64,000 nucleotides of DNA from Pseudonocardia sp. (lineage in GTDB: Bacteria > Actinomycetota > Actinomycetes > Mycobacteriales > Pseudonocardiaceae). The stretch covers positions 1-64,000 of the forward strand of contig NZ_JAJCYB010000118.1 in the NCBI RefSeq assembly GCF_029263155.1, in the 5' to 3' direction. The notes under the pieces were generated by a model, which ran no database searches, was not told the origin of the DNA, and saw only the letters and a list, made by a program, of their open reading frames with translations. Shown here piece by piece: positions 26,185 to 35,122 of this stretch (position 1 is its first letter; each line of letters begins with the position of its first letter). The position numbers were made by a program, and so were the translations under genes.

Positions 26185-27702
26185 ATGGCCGAGTTCGTCG
26201 GAGCCATCGACCAGGGCACCACCAGCAGCCGATTCATGATCTTCGATCACGGCGGCAACGAGGTGGGCCGCCACCAGCTCGAGCACGAGCAGATCCTCCC
26301 GCAGGCCGGCTGGGTCGAGCACAACCCCGTCGAGATCTGGGAGCGCACGTCCGCGGTCATCCAGACCGGGCTGAACAAGACCAACCTCTCGGCGGGCGAC
26401 CTGTGCGCGCTGGGCATCACCAACCAGCGCGAGACCACCGTGGTGTGGAACAGGCGCACCGGACGCCCGCTCTACAACGCGATCGTCTGGCAGGACACCC
26501 GCACCGACCGCATCGCCACCGCGCTGGACCGGGACGGCCGCGGTGACGTCATCCGGCGCAAGGCCGGGCTGCCACCCGCCACCTACTTCTCCGGGGGCAA
26601 GATCCAGTGGATCCTGGAGAACGTCGACGGGGCCCGCGAGCTCGCCGAGAGCGGCGACGCGCTCTTCGGCAACACCGACACGTGGCTGATCTGGCAGCTC
26701 ACCGGCGGCGTGAACGGGGGCGTGCACGTCACCGACCCGACCAACGCCAGCCGCACGATGCTGATGAACCTGGAGACCCTCGACTGGGACGACGAGCTGC
26801 TCGGCTTCTTCGGCGTGCCGCGGACGATGCTGCCGGCGATCAAGCCCAGCTCGGCGCCGACCCCGTACGGCACGACGCTGGTCAACGGCCCCTTCGCCGG
26901 CGAGGTGCCGATCACCGGCGACCTCGGTGACCAGCAGGCGGCCACCGTCGGCCAGGTCTGCTTCGCCCCCGGCGAGGCCAAGAACACCTACGGCACCGGC
27001 AACTTCATGCTGCTCAACACCGGCACCGAGCTGGTGCGGTCGAAGTCGGGCCTGCTGACGACGGTCGGCTACCAGTTCGGCGACGACGCGCCGGTCTACT
27101 GCCTGGAGGGCTCGATCGCCGTCACCGGGTCGGCGGTGCAGTGGCTGCGCGACCAGCTCGGCATCATCTCCGGGGCGTCAGAGAGCGAGTCGCTGGCCCG
27201 TCAGGTGCCCGACAACGGCGGGGTCTACTTCGTGCCCGCGTTCTCCGGGCTGTTCGCCCCGTACTGGCGCTCCGACGCCCGCGGCGCGATCGTCGGGCTC
27301 TCCCGGTTCAACACCAACGCCCACCTGGCCCGGGCCACGCTGGAGGCGATCTGCTACCAGAGCCGCGACGTCGTCGACGCGATGGAGAAGGACTCCGGCG
27401 TGCACCTGGAGACCCTCAAGGTCGACGGCGGCGTCACCTACAACGAGCTGTGCATGCAGATCCAGGCCGACGTGCTCGGCGTGGACGTCAGCCGCCCGGT
27501 CGTGGCGGAGACGACGGCGCTCGGCGCGGCGTACGCGGCGGGGCTCGCGGTGGGGTTCTGGAAGAACACCGACGAGTTGCGTTCCAACTGGAACGAGTCG
27601 AAGCGCTGGACACCGCAGTGGTCCACCGAACAGCGTGAACAGGGCCACGCACGCTGGAAGAAGGCCGTGGAACGGACGTTGGACTGGGTGGACGTCGACT
27701 GA
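26185..27702 (+). CDS. glpK: Glycerol kinase
   Basis: A 505-residue FGGY kinase. It has '[19 protein letters not shown]', '[15 protein letters not shown]', '[11 protein letters not shown]', '[13 protein letters not shown]', '[15 protein letters not shown]', and '[25 protein letters not shown]'. It makes sn-glycerol 3-phosphate. AAGGAGAGGA precedes the ATG. It sits between glpF and glpD in one operon, so it is the main glycerol kinase; the divergent copy at 22,815-24,326 is a paralogue. Confidence 0.92.
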   Translation: MAEFVGAIDQGTTSSRFMIFDHGGNEVGRHQLEHEQILPQAGWVEHNPVEIWERTSAVIQTGLNKTNLSAGDLCALGITNQRETTVVWNRRTGRPLYNAIVWQDTRTDRIATALDRDGRGDVIRRKAGLPPATYFSGGKIQWILENVDGARELAESGDALFGNTDTWLIWQLTGGVNGGVHVTDPTNASRTMLMNLETLDWDDELLGFFGVPRTMLPAIKPSSAPTPYGTTLVNGPFAGEVPITGDLGDQQAATVGQVCFAPGEAKNTYGTGNFMLLNTGTELVRSKSGLLTTVGYQFGDDAPVYCLEGSIAVTGSAVQWLRDQLGIISGASESESLARQVPDNGGVYFVPAFSGLFAPYWRSDARGAIVGLSRFNTNAHLARATLEAICYQSRDVVDAMEKDSGVHLETLKVDGGVTYNELCMQIQADVLGVDVSRPVVAETTALGAAYAAGLAVGFWKNTDELRSNWNESKRWTPQWSTEQREQGHARWKKAVERTLDWVDVD

Positions 27703-27715
27703 CCCGACCCGCCAC

Positions 27716-27766
27716 CGACGAGTGGGACGTTCGTACGAACCGAGGCGACGGGCGTCCCACTCGTCG
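27716..27766. repeat. Large inverted repeat between glpK and glpD
   Basis: A perfect 14-bp inverted repeat (27716-27729 with 27753-27766) encloses a 23-nt loop containing the palindrome GTTCGTACGAAC (27729-27740). It is in the glpK-glpD spacer. It may attenuate glpD, protect the upstream mRNA, or hold a second operator half-site pair related to GTTCG...CGAAC at 25254. Confidence 0.7.
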
Positions 27767-27795
27767 CACACACCGAACGCACGAGAGGACACACC

Positions 27796-29520
27796 ATGAG
27801 ATCGGTCGCGCTCTCCCCCGAGGCCCGCGGGGCCGCGCTGGACGCGATGGCTGCGACCTCCTCACCCGGCACCGAGCTCGACGTGCTCGTCGTCGGGGGC
27901 GGCGTCGTCGGCGCCGGCAGCGCGCTCGACGCCGCCACCCGGGGGCTGACCGTCGGGCTCGTCGAGGCCCGCGACTTCGCGTCGGGGACGTCGAGCCGCT
28001 CCAGCAAGCTCATCCACGGCGGCCTGCGCTACCTGGAGATGCTGGACTTCCGGCTCGTCGCCGAGGCGCTGTCCGAGCGCGGGCTGCTGATCGACAAGCT
28101 GGCGCCGCACCTGATCCGGCCGGTGCCGTTCATCTACCCGCTCAAGCACCGCGGGTGGGAGCGGTTCTACGCCGGCGCGGGCGTGGCGCTCTACGACACG
28201 CTGGCCCGGGCGTCGGGCAACGCGGCCGGGCTGCCGCTGCACCGGCACCTGACGCGCCGCGGCGCGCGCCGGATCGTGCCGTCGCTGCGCAAGGACGCCC
28301 TGGTCGGCGCCCTGCAGTACTACGACGCCCAGGTCGACGACGCGCGGCACACGATGTTCATCGCCCGCACGGCTGCGGCGTACGGCGCGCACGTGGCCAC
28401 CCGGTCGCGGGTGGTGGGCCTGCTGCGCGAGGGCGAGCGCGTCACCGGTGCGGAGGTGCACGACCTGGAGACCGACCAGGTGATCAAGGTGCACGCCCGG
28501 CAGGTCATCAACGCCACGGGCGTGTGGACCGACGACACGCAGTCGATGGTGGGCGAGCGCGGCCAGTTCAAGGTCCGGGCGAGCAAGGGCATCCACCTGG
28601 TCGTGCCGCGCGACCGCATCCAGGGGTCGTCGGGGCTGATCCTGCGCACCGAGAAGTCGGTGCTGTTCGTCATCCCGTGGGGTCGGCACTGGATCATCGG
28701 CACCACCGACACCGACTGGGACCTCGACAAGGCCCACCCCGCCGCGTCCGCCGCCGACATCGACTACCTGCTCGACCACGTCAACGAGGTGCTCGAGCAA
28801 CCGCTCACCCACGCCGACGTCGAGGGCGTCTACGCGGGCCTGCGGCCGCTGCTCTCCGGCGAGTCGGACGCCACGTCGAAGCTGTCGCGCGAGCACGCGG
28901 TGGCGCACACCGCACCCGGGCTCGTCGTCGTCGCCGGGGGCAAGTACACGACCTACCGGATCATGGCCAAGGACGCCGTGGACGCGGCGGTGCACGCACT
29001 GGACGCGAAGGTGCCGCCCTCGGTCACCGAGAAGGTGCCGCTGCTGGGCGCCGAGGGGTTCAGCGCGCTGAAGAACTCCCGGTACGTCCTGGCGGCGCGC
29101 TACGGCGTGCACGAGGCGCGGATCGCCCACCTGCTCGGCCGGTACGGATCCATGATCCACGAGGTGCTCGAGCTCGTGGACGCCGATCCCGGCCTCGGCC
29201 AGGAGCTCGCCGGGGCCCCGGACTACCTGCGCGCGGAGGTCGTCTACGCGGCCTCGCACGAGGGTGCGCGGCACCTGGAGGACGTCCTGGCCCGCCGCAC
29301 CCGCATCTCGATCGAGACGTTCGACCGGGGCATCGGCGTGGTCGAGGAGGTCGCCGGGCTCATGGCACCGGTGCTGGGCTGGAGCACCGGCCAGGTCGCG
29401 CGCGAGGTGGAGCACTACCGCAAGCGCGTCGACGCGGAGCGGGAGAGCCAGAAGATGCCCGACGACGAGACGGCCGACTCCGCCCGCATGGGCGCGCCGG
29501 AGGTCGTGCCGCTGCGCTGA
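27796..29520 (+). CDS. glpD: Glycerol-3-phosphate dehydrogenase (FAD)
   Basis: A 574-residue membrane-associated flavoenzyme that oxidises glycerol 3-phosphate to dihydroxyacetone phosphate and feeds electrons to quinones. Seen are the FAD motif 'VLVVGGGVVGAGSALDAATRGL', the GlpD hallmark 'GTSSRSSKLIHGGLRYLEM', 'IIGTTDTDWD', and the C-terminal DAO_C domain. AGAGGA precedes the ATG. It completes glpFKD; the 93-bp gap after glpK holds a large inverted repeat. Confidence 0.9.
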   Translation: MRSVALSPEARGAALDAMAATSSPGTELDVLVVGGGVVGAGSALDAATRGLTVGLVEARDFASGTSSRSSKLIHGGLRYLEMLDFRLVAEALSERGLLIDKLAPHLIRPVPFIYPLKHRGWERFYAGAGVALYDTLARASGNAAGLPLHRHLTRRGARRIVPSLRKDALVGALQYYDAQVDDARHTMFIARTAAAYGAHVATRSRVVGLLREGERVTGAEVHDLETDQVIKVHARQVINATGVWTDDTQSMVGERGQFKVRASKGIHLVVPRDRIQGSSGLILRTEKSVLFVIPWGRHWIIGTTDTDWDLDKAHPAASAADIDYLLDHVNEVLEQPLTHADVEGVYAGLRPLLSGESDATSKLSREHAVAHTAPGLVVVAGGKYTTYRIMAKDAVDAAVHALDAKVPPSVTEKVPLLGAEGFSALKNSRYVLAARYGVHEARIAHLLGRYGSMIHEVLELVDADPGLGQELAGAPDYLRAEVVYAASHEGARHLEDVLARRTRISIETFDRGIGVVEEVAGLMAPVLGWSTGQVAREVEHYRKRVDAERESQKMPDDETADSARMGAPEVVPLR

Positions 29521-29558
29521 CCCCGGCGGGCGGGGGTGTGGGTCCGTACGGTGAGGGC

Positions 29559-30560
29559 GTGGCCGACCTGATCACCGTCGAGGACATCACCGCCGCCGCG
29601 GACGCCATCGCCGGGCACGTGTTGCGCACGCCGTCCGTGGCCTCGCCCGGGCTCGCCGCGCACCTCGGCGTGCCCGTGTCGCTCAAGCTGGAGATGCTGC
29701 AGCGCACCGGTTCGTTCAAGCCGCGCGGGGCCTTCCGCAAGCTGCTCGGCCTCTCCGCCGCCGAGCGTTCGGCCGGTGTGGTGGCCGTCAGCGGCGGCAA
29801 CCACGGGCTCGCGGTCGCCGACGCCGCGGGTGAGCTGGGGATCGCGGCCACGATCGTCATGCCGGAGTCGGTGCCGGCCCGGGCGGTCGAGCAGTGCCGC
29901 GCGTCGGGCGCGACGGTCCGGCTCACCCCGGAGATGGCGGGTGCGTTCGCGCTGCTCGACGAGCTGGTCGCGGCCGGGGCCACCCTGGTGCACCCCTTCG
30001 ACGACCGCACCGTGCTGACCGCGCAGGGCACGGTGGGCGCCGAGTTCGCCGCCGACGCGCCGGGGCTCACCGACGTGCTCGTCAGCATCGGCGGGGGCGC
30101 GCTGATCTCCGGGGTGGCCACGGCGTTGGGCGGGCGGGACAGCCGCGTGCGGGTGTGGGGCGTGGAGACCGAGGGCGCCGACTCGATGTCGCGGGCGATC
30201 GCCGCCGGGGCCCCTGTCCGGTTCGAGCCGACGTCGGTGGTGACGACCCTCAGCGCGCCCTACGTCACGGACCTGACCCTGGCGCACGTGCGCGCGCTCG
30301 TCGAGGACGTGCTGGTGGTGTCCGACGCCGACGCCGTGCGCGGCGCCCTCACCCTCGCCGAGCAGTCGAAGGTGTGGGCCGAGCCGGCCGCGGGCTGCCT
30401 GGTGGCGGCCGCGTACCGCGTGCTGGACCGCGTGGGGCCCGACGCCCACCTGGGGCTGGTGCTCTGCGGCGGCAACTCGACCGTCGCCGACCTCGCGTCC
30501 TGGACCGACCGCTTCGCCGCCACCCCCCTGCCGCCGCGCGAGCCCAGCCACACGCGCTGA
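29559..30560 (+). CDS. Threonine/serine dehydratase (PLP fold type II)
   Basis: A 333-residue PLP enzyme. The Schiff-base Lys is in 'TGSFKPRGAF', the substrate loop is 'VSGGNHGLAV', and the phosphate-binding Gly-rich loop 'SIGGGALISG'. It has no C-terminal ACT domain, so it resembles catabolic threonine dehydratases (about 320 residues) rather than IlvA. It deaminates Thr or Ser to the 2-oxo acid. GTG 29559 is the only start giving the full N-terminus. Confidence 0.82.
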   Translation: MADLITVEDITAAADAIAGHVLRTPSVASPGLAAHLGVPVSLKLEMLQRTGSFKPRGAFRKLLGLSAAERSAGVVAVSGGNHGLAVADAAGELGIAATIVMPESVPARAVEQCRASGATVRLTPEMAGAFALLDELVAAGATLVHPFDDRTVLTAQGTVGAEFAADAPGLTDVLVSIGGGALISGVATALGGRDSRVRVWGVETEGADSMSRAIAAGAPVRFEPTSVVTTLSAPYVTDLTLAHVRALVEDVLVVSDADAVRGALTLAEQSKVWAEPAAGCLVAAAYRVLDRVGPDAHLGLVLCGGNSTVADLASWTDRFAATPLPPREPSHTR

Positions 30561-30638
30561 GCGCCGACCCCCGGGGAAGCGCGGTTCGCGACCCGGACGA
30601 GGGGGAAGCGACCACGGGCGGCGGGCGTTGCACCGGGC

Positions 30639-31682
30639 GTGCGGACGGACGTGGTCGTGATCGGGGCCGGACAGGCCGGGCTCTCCGCCGCGTCCGGGCT
30701 CGCCCGGGCGGGCGCCGACTTCGTCGTGCTCGACGGCGAGGACGGCCCCGGCGGGGCGTGGCGGCACCGCTGGCCCACGCTGCGCGTGGACGACACGCAC
30801 CGCATCCACGACCTCCCGGGCCTGCCCTTCGACTCGGTCGACCCGACCCGTCCGGCGGCCGAGGTGGTGCCGGAGTACTTCGCGGCCTACGAGCGCGAGT
30901 TCGGCCTCGACGTGCGGCGGCCCGTGCGCGTGCGCGCCGTGCACGACGATCCCCCGGACCTGGTCGTGGAGACCGACCGCGGCACCTGGACGGCCCGCGC
31001 CCTGATCAACGCCACCGGCACCTGGACCCGCCCCTTCGTGCCCCGCTACCCCGGCACCTTCGACGGCAGGCAGCTGCACGTCGCCGAGTACGGCGGGCCG
31101 GCCGGGTTCGCGGGGGAGCGCGTGGTGGTCGTCGGCGGCGGGACGTCGGCGGTGCAGCTGCTGATCGAGATCGCGGCGGTGGCCGCGGACACCGCATGGG
31201 TGACGCGGCGCCCGCCCGTGTTCTCCGACGAGCCGTTCGACGGGCGCGCGGCCGTGGCGCGGGTCGAGGAGCGGGTGCGGGCGGGCCGGGCCCCCGGCAG
31301 CGTCGTGTCGGTGACGGGCCTGCTGCGCACCCCGGCGGTGCGCGCCGCGCAGGAGGCCGGGATCCTGCGACGCCGCCCGATGTTCGACCGGCTGGTGCCC
31401 GAGGGCGTCGCCTGGGCGGACGGGACGACGTACGCCGCCGACGTCGTCCTGTGGGCCACCGGCTGGCGGGCCGCGCTGGGCCACCTCGCCCCGCTGCGGC
31501 TGCGCGGCCCGGGCGGCGGGATCGCGATGGACGGCACGCGGGTGCGCGCCGACCCGCGGGTCCACCTCGTCGGCTACGGCCCGTCGGCCAGCACGATCGG
31601 TGCCAACCGCGCGGGGCGCGCCGCGGCCCGGGAGGTGCTGCGCGGCCTCGTTCCCGCGGCGGGCCGCTCGGGTTCCCCATGA
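30639..31682 (+). CDS. FAD-dependent oxidoreductase, CzcO/flavin monooxygenase-like
   Basis: A 347-residue two-dinucleotide-binding flavoprotein: 'VVVIGAGQAGLSAASGLARAGADFVVLDG' for FAD, 'GGAWRHRWPTLRVDDTHRIHDLPG' typical of CzcO-like proteins, and 'RVVVVGGGTSAVQLL' for NAD(P)H. It lacks the full BVMO fingerprint. Possible roles include thioredoxin-reductase-like or monooxygenase activity. GTG start. It follows the dehydratase on the same strand with a 78-bp gap. Confidence 0.77.
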   Translation: MRTDVVVIGAGQAGLSAASGLARAGADFVVLDGEDGPGGAWRHRWPTLRVDDTHRIHDLPGLPFDSVDPTRPAAEVVPEYFAAYEREFGLDVRRPVRVRAVHDDPPDLVVETDRGTWTARALINATGTWTRPFVPRYPGTFDGRQLHVAEYGGPAGFAGERVVVVGGGTSAVQLLIEIAAVAADTAWVTRRPPVFSDEPFDGRAAVARVEERVRAGRAPGSVVSVTGLLRTPAVRAAQEAGILRRRPMFDRLVPEGVAWADGTTYAADVVLWATGWRAALGHLAPLRLRGPGGGIAMDGTRVRADPRVHLVGYGPSASTIGANRAGRAAAREVLRGLVPAAGRSGSP

Positions 31683-31701
31683 CCTCCCGGTCGTGCCCGA
31701 G

Positions 31702-32913
31702 CTACCCCACCCGCCCCACCACCAGGCCGACGGCGGTGGCCGCGCTGCCCCCGATGTTGAGCGTCGCCACCGTCCCCGCCCCCTCGACCTGCGTGTCCCC
31801 CGCCCGCCCGGTGACCTGGCGCGCCGCGTCGTGCAGCATCCGCACCCCGGTGGCGCCCACCGGGTGCCCGCCCCCGATCAGCCCGCCGGAGGGGTTGACG
31901 GGCAGCGCGCCGCCGCGGGCGATGCGGCCGTCCTCGACGGCCTTCGCGGCCGGGATCCCGAGGTGCTCCAGCGCCACGTACTCGGTGATCGTGAAGCAGT
32001 CGTGCAGCTCGATCGCGTCCAGGCCCTCGGGTCCCGCGATCCCGGCCCGGCCGTAGGCCTCGGTGATCGCGGTGCGCAGGTGCGGGAACAGGTACTCCCC
32101 GCCCCGGCTCGCGTCGAGCTTGTCCTGCAGACCGAGCGAGCCGGTGCGATGGCCCCAGCCGCGGATCACCGCGGGGGTCCGGCCGGTGCGCCGCGCCCAC
32201 TCCTGCGCGTAGCGCCGCCCGGCGAGCACGACCGCCGCCGCGCCGTCGGTGATCCGCCCGCAGTCCGCCGCCCGCATCTCCCCCACCACCCGCGGGTTCG
32301 CCTCGTCGTCGGCCGCGGTGACGACGTCGGTCCAGCCCCGGGTCTGCGCGAGGGGGTTGGCGCGGGCGTTCTCGCGGTTGATCTCGGCGATGGCGCGCAG
32401 GTGGCCGCGGTCGAGGCCGTCGCGGTCGTCGACCTCCTGCGCGATCCGCTCGAACAGCGTGGGCCACGGCAGCCCGTCGGGGAACTCCTCGCGGCCCACC
32501 CAGGCCGCGCAGCCCAGGTGGTCGGCCGCCTGCCGCCCGCCGACGTTGCGCATCAGCTCGACGCCGGTGACCAGCGCGACGTCGTAGCGGCCCGCCTCGA
32601 TCTCGGCCATCGCGGTGAGCACTGCGATGCTGCCCGACGCGCACGCCGCCTCGTGGCGGCTCGTCGGGAGCGCGGACCAGGCCGGGTCGAGCGTGGTGAG
32701 CAGCGCACCGAGGTGGGCCTGCCCGGTGAACAGCTCGGCGGCGAGGTTGCCGACGTGCGCGGTCCCGATGTCCGCCGCGGGCACCTCGGCGTCGGTCAGC
32801 GCCCCGGTCACGGCGTCGGCCAGCATCGCGCGCAGCGGCTCGTCGGAGACCCTGCTCCAGTTCGTCGCGAAGTCGGTCTGCGCCCCGCCGAGCACGAACA
32901 TCTGTTCCGTCAT
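31702..32913 (-). CDS. Thiolase-family acetyl-CoA acetyltransferase (SCP-x type)
   Basis: A 403-residue thiolase-like protein. The nucleophilic Cys is in 'HEAACASGSIAV', and the catalytic His/Cys region is 'LHDCFTITEY' with 'GGGHPVGATGVRM'. The HDCF sequence and length match SCP2/SCP-x thiolases involved in lipid or steroid side-chain degradation rather than the classical FadA. ATG start at 32913. It is convergent with the flavoprotein gene and divergent from the Uma2 gene. Confidence 0.82.
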   Translation of the reverse strand: MTEQMFVLGGAQTDFATNWSRVSDEPLRAMLADAVTGALTDAEVPAADIGTAHVGNLAAELFTGQAHLGALLTTLDPAWSALPTSRHEAACASGSIAVLTAMAEIEAGRYDVALVTGVELMRNVGGRQAADHLGCAAWVGREEFPDGLPWPTLFERIAQEVDDRDGLDRGHLRAIAEINRENARANPLAQTRGWTDVVTAADDEANPRVVGEMRAADCGRITDGAAAVVLAGRRYAQEWARRTGRTPAVIRGWGHRTGSLGLQDKLDASRGGEYLFPHLRTAITEAYGRAGIAGPEGLDAIELHDCFTITEYVALEHLGIPAAKAVEDGRIARGGALPVNPSGGLIGGGHPVGATGVRMLHDAARQVTGRAGDTQVEGAGTVATLNIGGSAATAVGLVVGRVG

Positions 32914-32988
32914 GGGTCCACGATCGGCCCTGCGGCGCCTGTGGACAACTCCCCCGCGGGGTCGGACCTGCGTGCCACACTCCTCTCC

Positions 32989-33564
32989 ATGACCGCGCTG
33001 CCCGAGTACGCACGCCCGCTCACGAGCGCCGAGTACGCCGCGCTACCGGAGGACATCGATGCGCGCTTCGAGCTCCAGGAGGGCAACCGCGTGATGTCGC
33101 CCAGCCCGGTCCCCCGTCACCAGCTCGGCCATTTCCGGTTGGCCGCTCAACTCGACGCGCAGCTGCCCGGCCACGTCGTCCTGCAGGAGGTCGACATCGA
33201 TCTCGAGCTCGTTCCGCCCGACCAGCCGGGCACCGTGCGGGTCCCGGACGTGGTGGTCGTCCCCCGTGAGGCGTTCCAGCGGGTCGACGAGCATGGAGGT
33301 CTGCTGCGTGCGAGCGATGTCAGCCTCGCCGTCGAGATCCTGTCCCGCGGGTCGGTCCGCACGGACTCCAGGATCAAGCACGAGGAGTACGCCGATGCCG
33401 GTATCGGCCACTACTGGATGATCGACCTGCTCGACGGCCCGTCCCTTGTCGCCTGCCATCTGGCCGGCGCGTTCGGTTATCGCGACGACGAGCCCGTCCG
33501 CGGCACCGTCGTCACCAGAGCGCCGTTCCCACTGCGCATCGACCTCGACGCCCTGCTCGCCTAG
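32989..33564 (+). CDS. Uma2-family putative endonuclease
   Basis: A 191-residue protein of the Uma2 (DUF820) family, PD-(D/E)xK-like. Seen are 'RFELQEGNRVMSPSP', the Asp in 'TVRVPDVVVVPR', and the Glu/Lys pair of 'LAVEILSRGSVRTDSRIKHEEYADAGIGHYWMID'. These are abundant in actinobacteria and cyanobacteria; their in vivo role is unclear. It stands alone between thiolase and 6-phosphogluconate dehydrogenase genes. Confidence 0.82.
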   Translation: MTALPEYARPLTSAEYAALPEDIDARFELQEGNRVMSPSPVPRHQLGHFRLAAQLDAQLPGHVVLQEVDIDLELVPPDQPGTVRVPDVVVVPREAFQRVDEHGGLLRASDVSLAVEILSRGSVRTDSRIKHEEYADAGIGHYWMIDLLDGPSLVACHLAGAFGYRDDEPVRGTVVTRAPFPLRIDLDALLA

Positions 33565-33600
33565 TCGTACCCAGGCCTCCTCGGTCGGTCCGTCCACCCC

Positions 33601-35025
33601 TCACCCGTCCGTCCGCACCTCGGTGCCGTCCTGGCCCCACCGCGTGTGGAAGCTGCCCTCGGCGTCGGTGCGCCGGTAGGTGTGGGCGCCGAAGAAGTCG
33701 CGCAGGCCCTGGATGAGGTTGGCCGGGCCCCGCTCGCGCCGGTAGCCGTCGTAGTAGCTCAGCGAGCTCGCGAACGCCGGTACCGCCACGCCCTGCTCGG
33801 TGGCGGTCACCACCACCCGGCGCCACGCGTCCTGCGCGTCCGCCACGGCCTCGGTGAAGTAGGGCACCATCAGCAGGTTGTCGAGGTCCGGGTGCTCGGC
33901 GTAGGCGTCGCGGATCCGGTTGAGGAACTGCGCGCGGATGATGCAGCCGCCGCGCCAGATGGTGGCCATGGCGCCGAGGTCGAGGTCCCAGCCGTTGGCC
34001 TCCGACGCCGCCCGCATCTGCGCGAAGCCCTGCGCGTAGGCCACGACCTTGCTGGCGTAGAGCGCCTGGCGGATGTCGTCGACCAGCCCGTCCGGGCCCG
34101 CACCGGGCGTCGGGCCGGCCAGCGTGCCCGCCGCGGCCTTCCGCTCGTCGCGCAACGCCGAGAGCCCGCGGGCGAACACCGCCTCGGTGATGCCGGTGAG
34201 CGGCACGCCCAGGCCGAGTCCGTCGACGGCGGTCCAGGTTCCGGTGCCCTTCTGCTCGGCCTGGTCGACGATGACGTCGACGAGCGGGCCGCCGGTCGTC
34301 CCGTCGGTCTTGGCGAGCACCTTCGCGGTGATCTCGATGAGGAAGGACTCCAGGTCGCCGGAGTTCCACTCCTCGAAGACCTTCGCGATGGCCGGGGCGT
34401 CCAGCCCGCCGACGTGGGTGAGCAGGTCGTAGGCCTCGGCGATGAGCTGGATGTCGGCGTACTCGATGCCGTTGTGCACCATCTTCACGTAGTGCCCCGC
34501 GCCGTCGGGCCCCACGTGCACGCAGCACGGCGTGCCGTCGACGACGGCCGCGATGGACGTGAGGATCTGCTCCACCTCGGCGTAGGCGGCAGGGTCGCCG
34601 CCGGGCATGATGCTCGGCCCGAGCAGCGCGCCCTCCTCACCGCCGGACACGCCGACCCCCATGAACCGCAGACCCTTCGCCGCGCACTCCGCGGTGCGCC
34701 GCCTGGTGTCCGGGAAGTGCGAGTTGCCCGCGTCGATGATGATGTCGCCCTCGTCGAGCAGCGGCGTGAGCTCCTCGATCACGCCGTCGACGGGCTTGCC
34801 CGCCTTCACCATCACGATGATCCGGCGCGGCTTCTCCAGCGCCGCCACGAAGTCCTCCAGCGACTCGGCGGCGGTGAACGCCCCCTCGTCGGAGTAGGCC
34901 TGCATGAACTCCCTGGTCTTCGCGGCGGTGCGGTTGTGCACGGCGACCGGCACCCCCCGCGAGGCGATGTTGCGGGCCAGGTTCGCCCCCATGACGGCCA
35001 ACCCAGTGACCCCGATGACGCTCAC
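33601..35025 (-). CDS. gnd: 6-phosphogluconate dehydrogenase, decarboxylating
   Basis: A 474-residue enzyme of the oxidative pentose-phosphate pathway, converting 6-phosphogluconate and NADP+ to ribulose 5-phosphate, CO2 and NADPH. The nucleotide loop is 'GVTGLAVMGANLARNIASRG', substrate/catalytic 'GVGVSGGEEGA', 'GHYVKMVHNGIEYADIQLIAEAY', and 'KGTGTWTAVDGLGLGVP' near 250. Length matches the long homodimeric form. GAGAGA precedes the ATG. It is downstream of an LLM gene with a 14-bp inverted repeat in the gap. Confidence 0.93.
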   Translation of the reverse strand: MSVIGVTGLAVMGANLARNIASRGVPVAVHNRTAAKTREFMQAYSDEGAFTAAESLEDFVAALEKPRRIIVMVKAGKPVDGVIEELTPLLDEGDIIIDAGNSHFPDTRRRTAECAAKGLRFMGVGVSGGEEGALLGPSIMPGGDPAAYAEVEQILTSIAAVVDGTPCCVHVGPDGAGHYVKMVHNGIEYADIQLIAEAYDLLTHVGGLDAPAIAKVFEEWNSGDLESFLIEITAKVLAKTDGTTGGPLVDVIVDQAEQKGTGTWTAVDGLGLGVPLTGITEAVFARGLSALRDERKAAAGTLAGPTPGAGPDGLVDDIRQALYASKVVAYAQGFAQMRAASEANGWDLDLGAMATIWRGGCIIRAQFLNRIRDAYAEHPDLDNLLMVPYFTEAVADAQDAWRRVVVTATEQGVAVPAFASSLSYYDGYRRERGPANLIQGLRDFFGAHTYRRTDAEGSFHTRWGQDGTEVRTDG

Positions 35026-35049
35026 GGACTCTCTCCTTCGGTGGTGGAT

Positions 35050-35112
35050 CGCACTTCGGAGCCATACTGCTTACTTCCGGGCCTCGGCGCAGCGTTCCGG
35101 CTCCGAAGTGCG
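35050..35112. repeat. 14-bp inverted repeat between LLM gene and gnd
   Basis: CGCACTTCGGAGCC (35050-35063) and its exact complement (35099-35112) flank a 35-nt loop, starting 25 bp upstream of the gnd start. It could be a bipartite operator for gnd, or a leader or terminator structure. Confidence 0.65.
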
Positions 35113-35122
35113 GATGAACACG

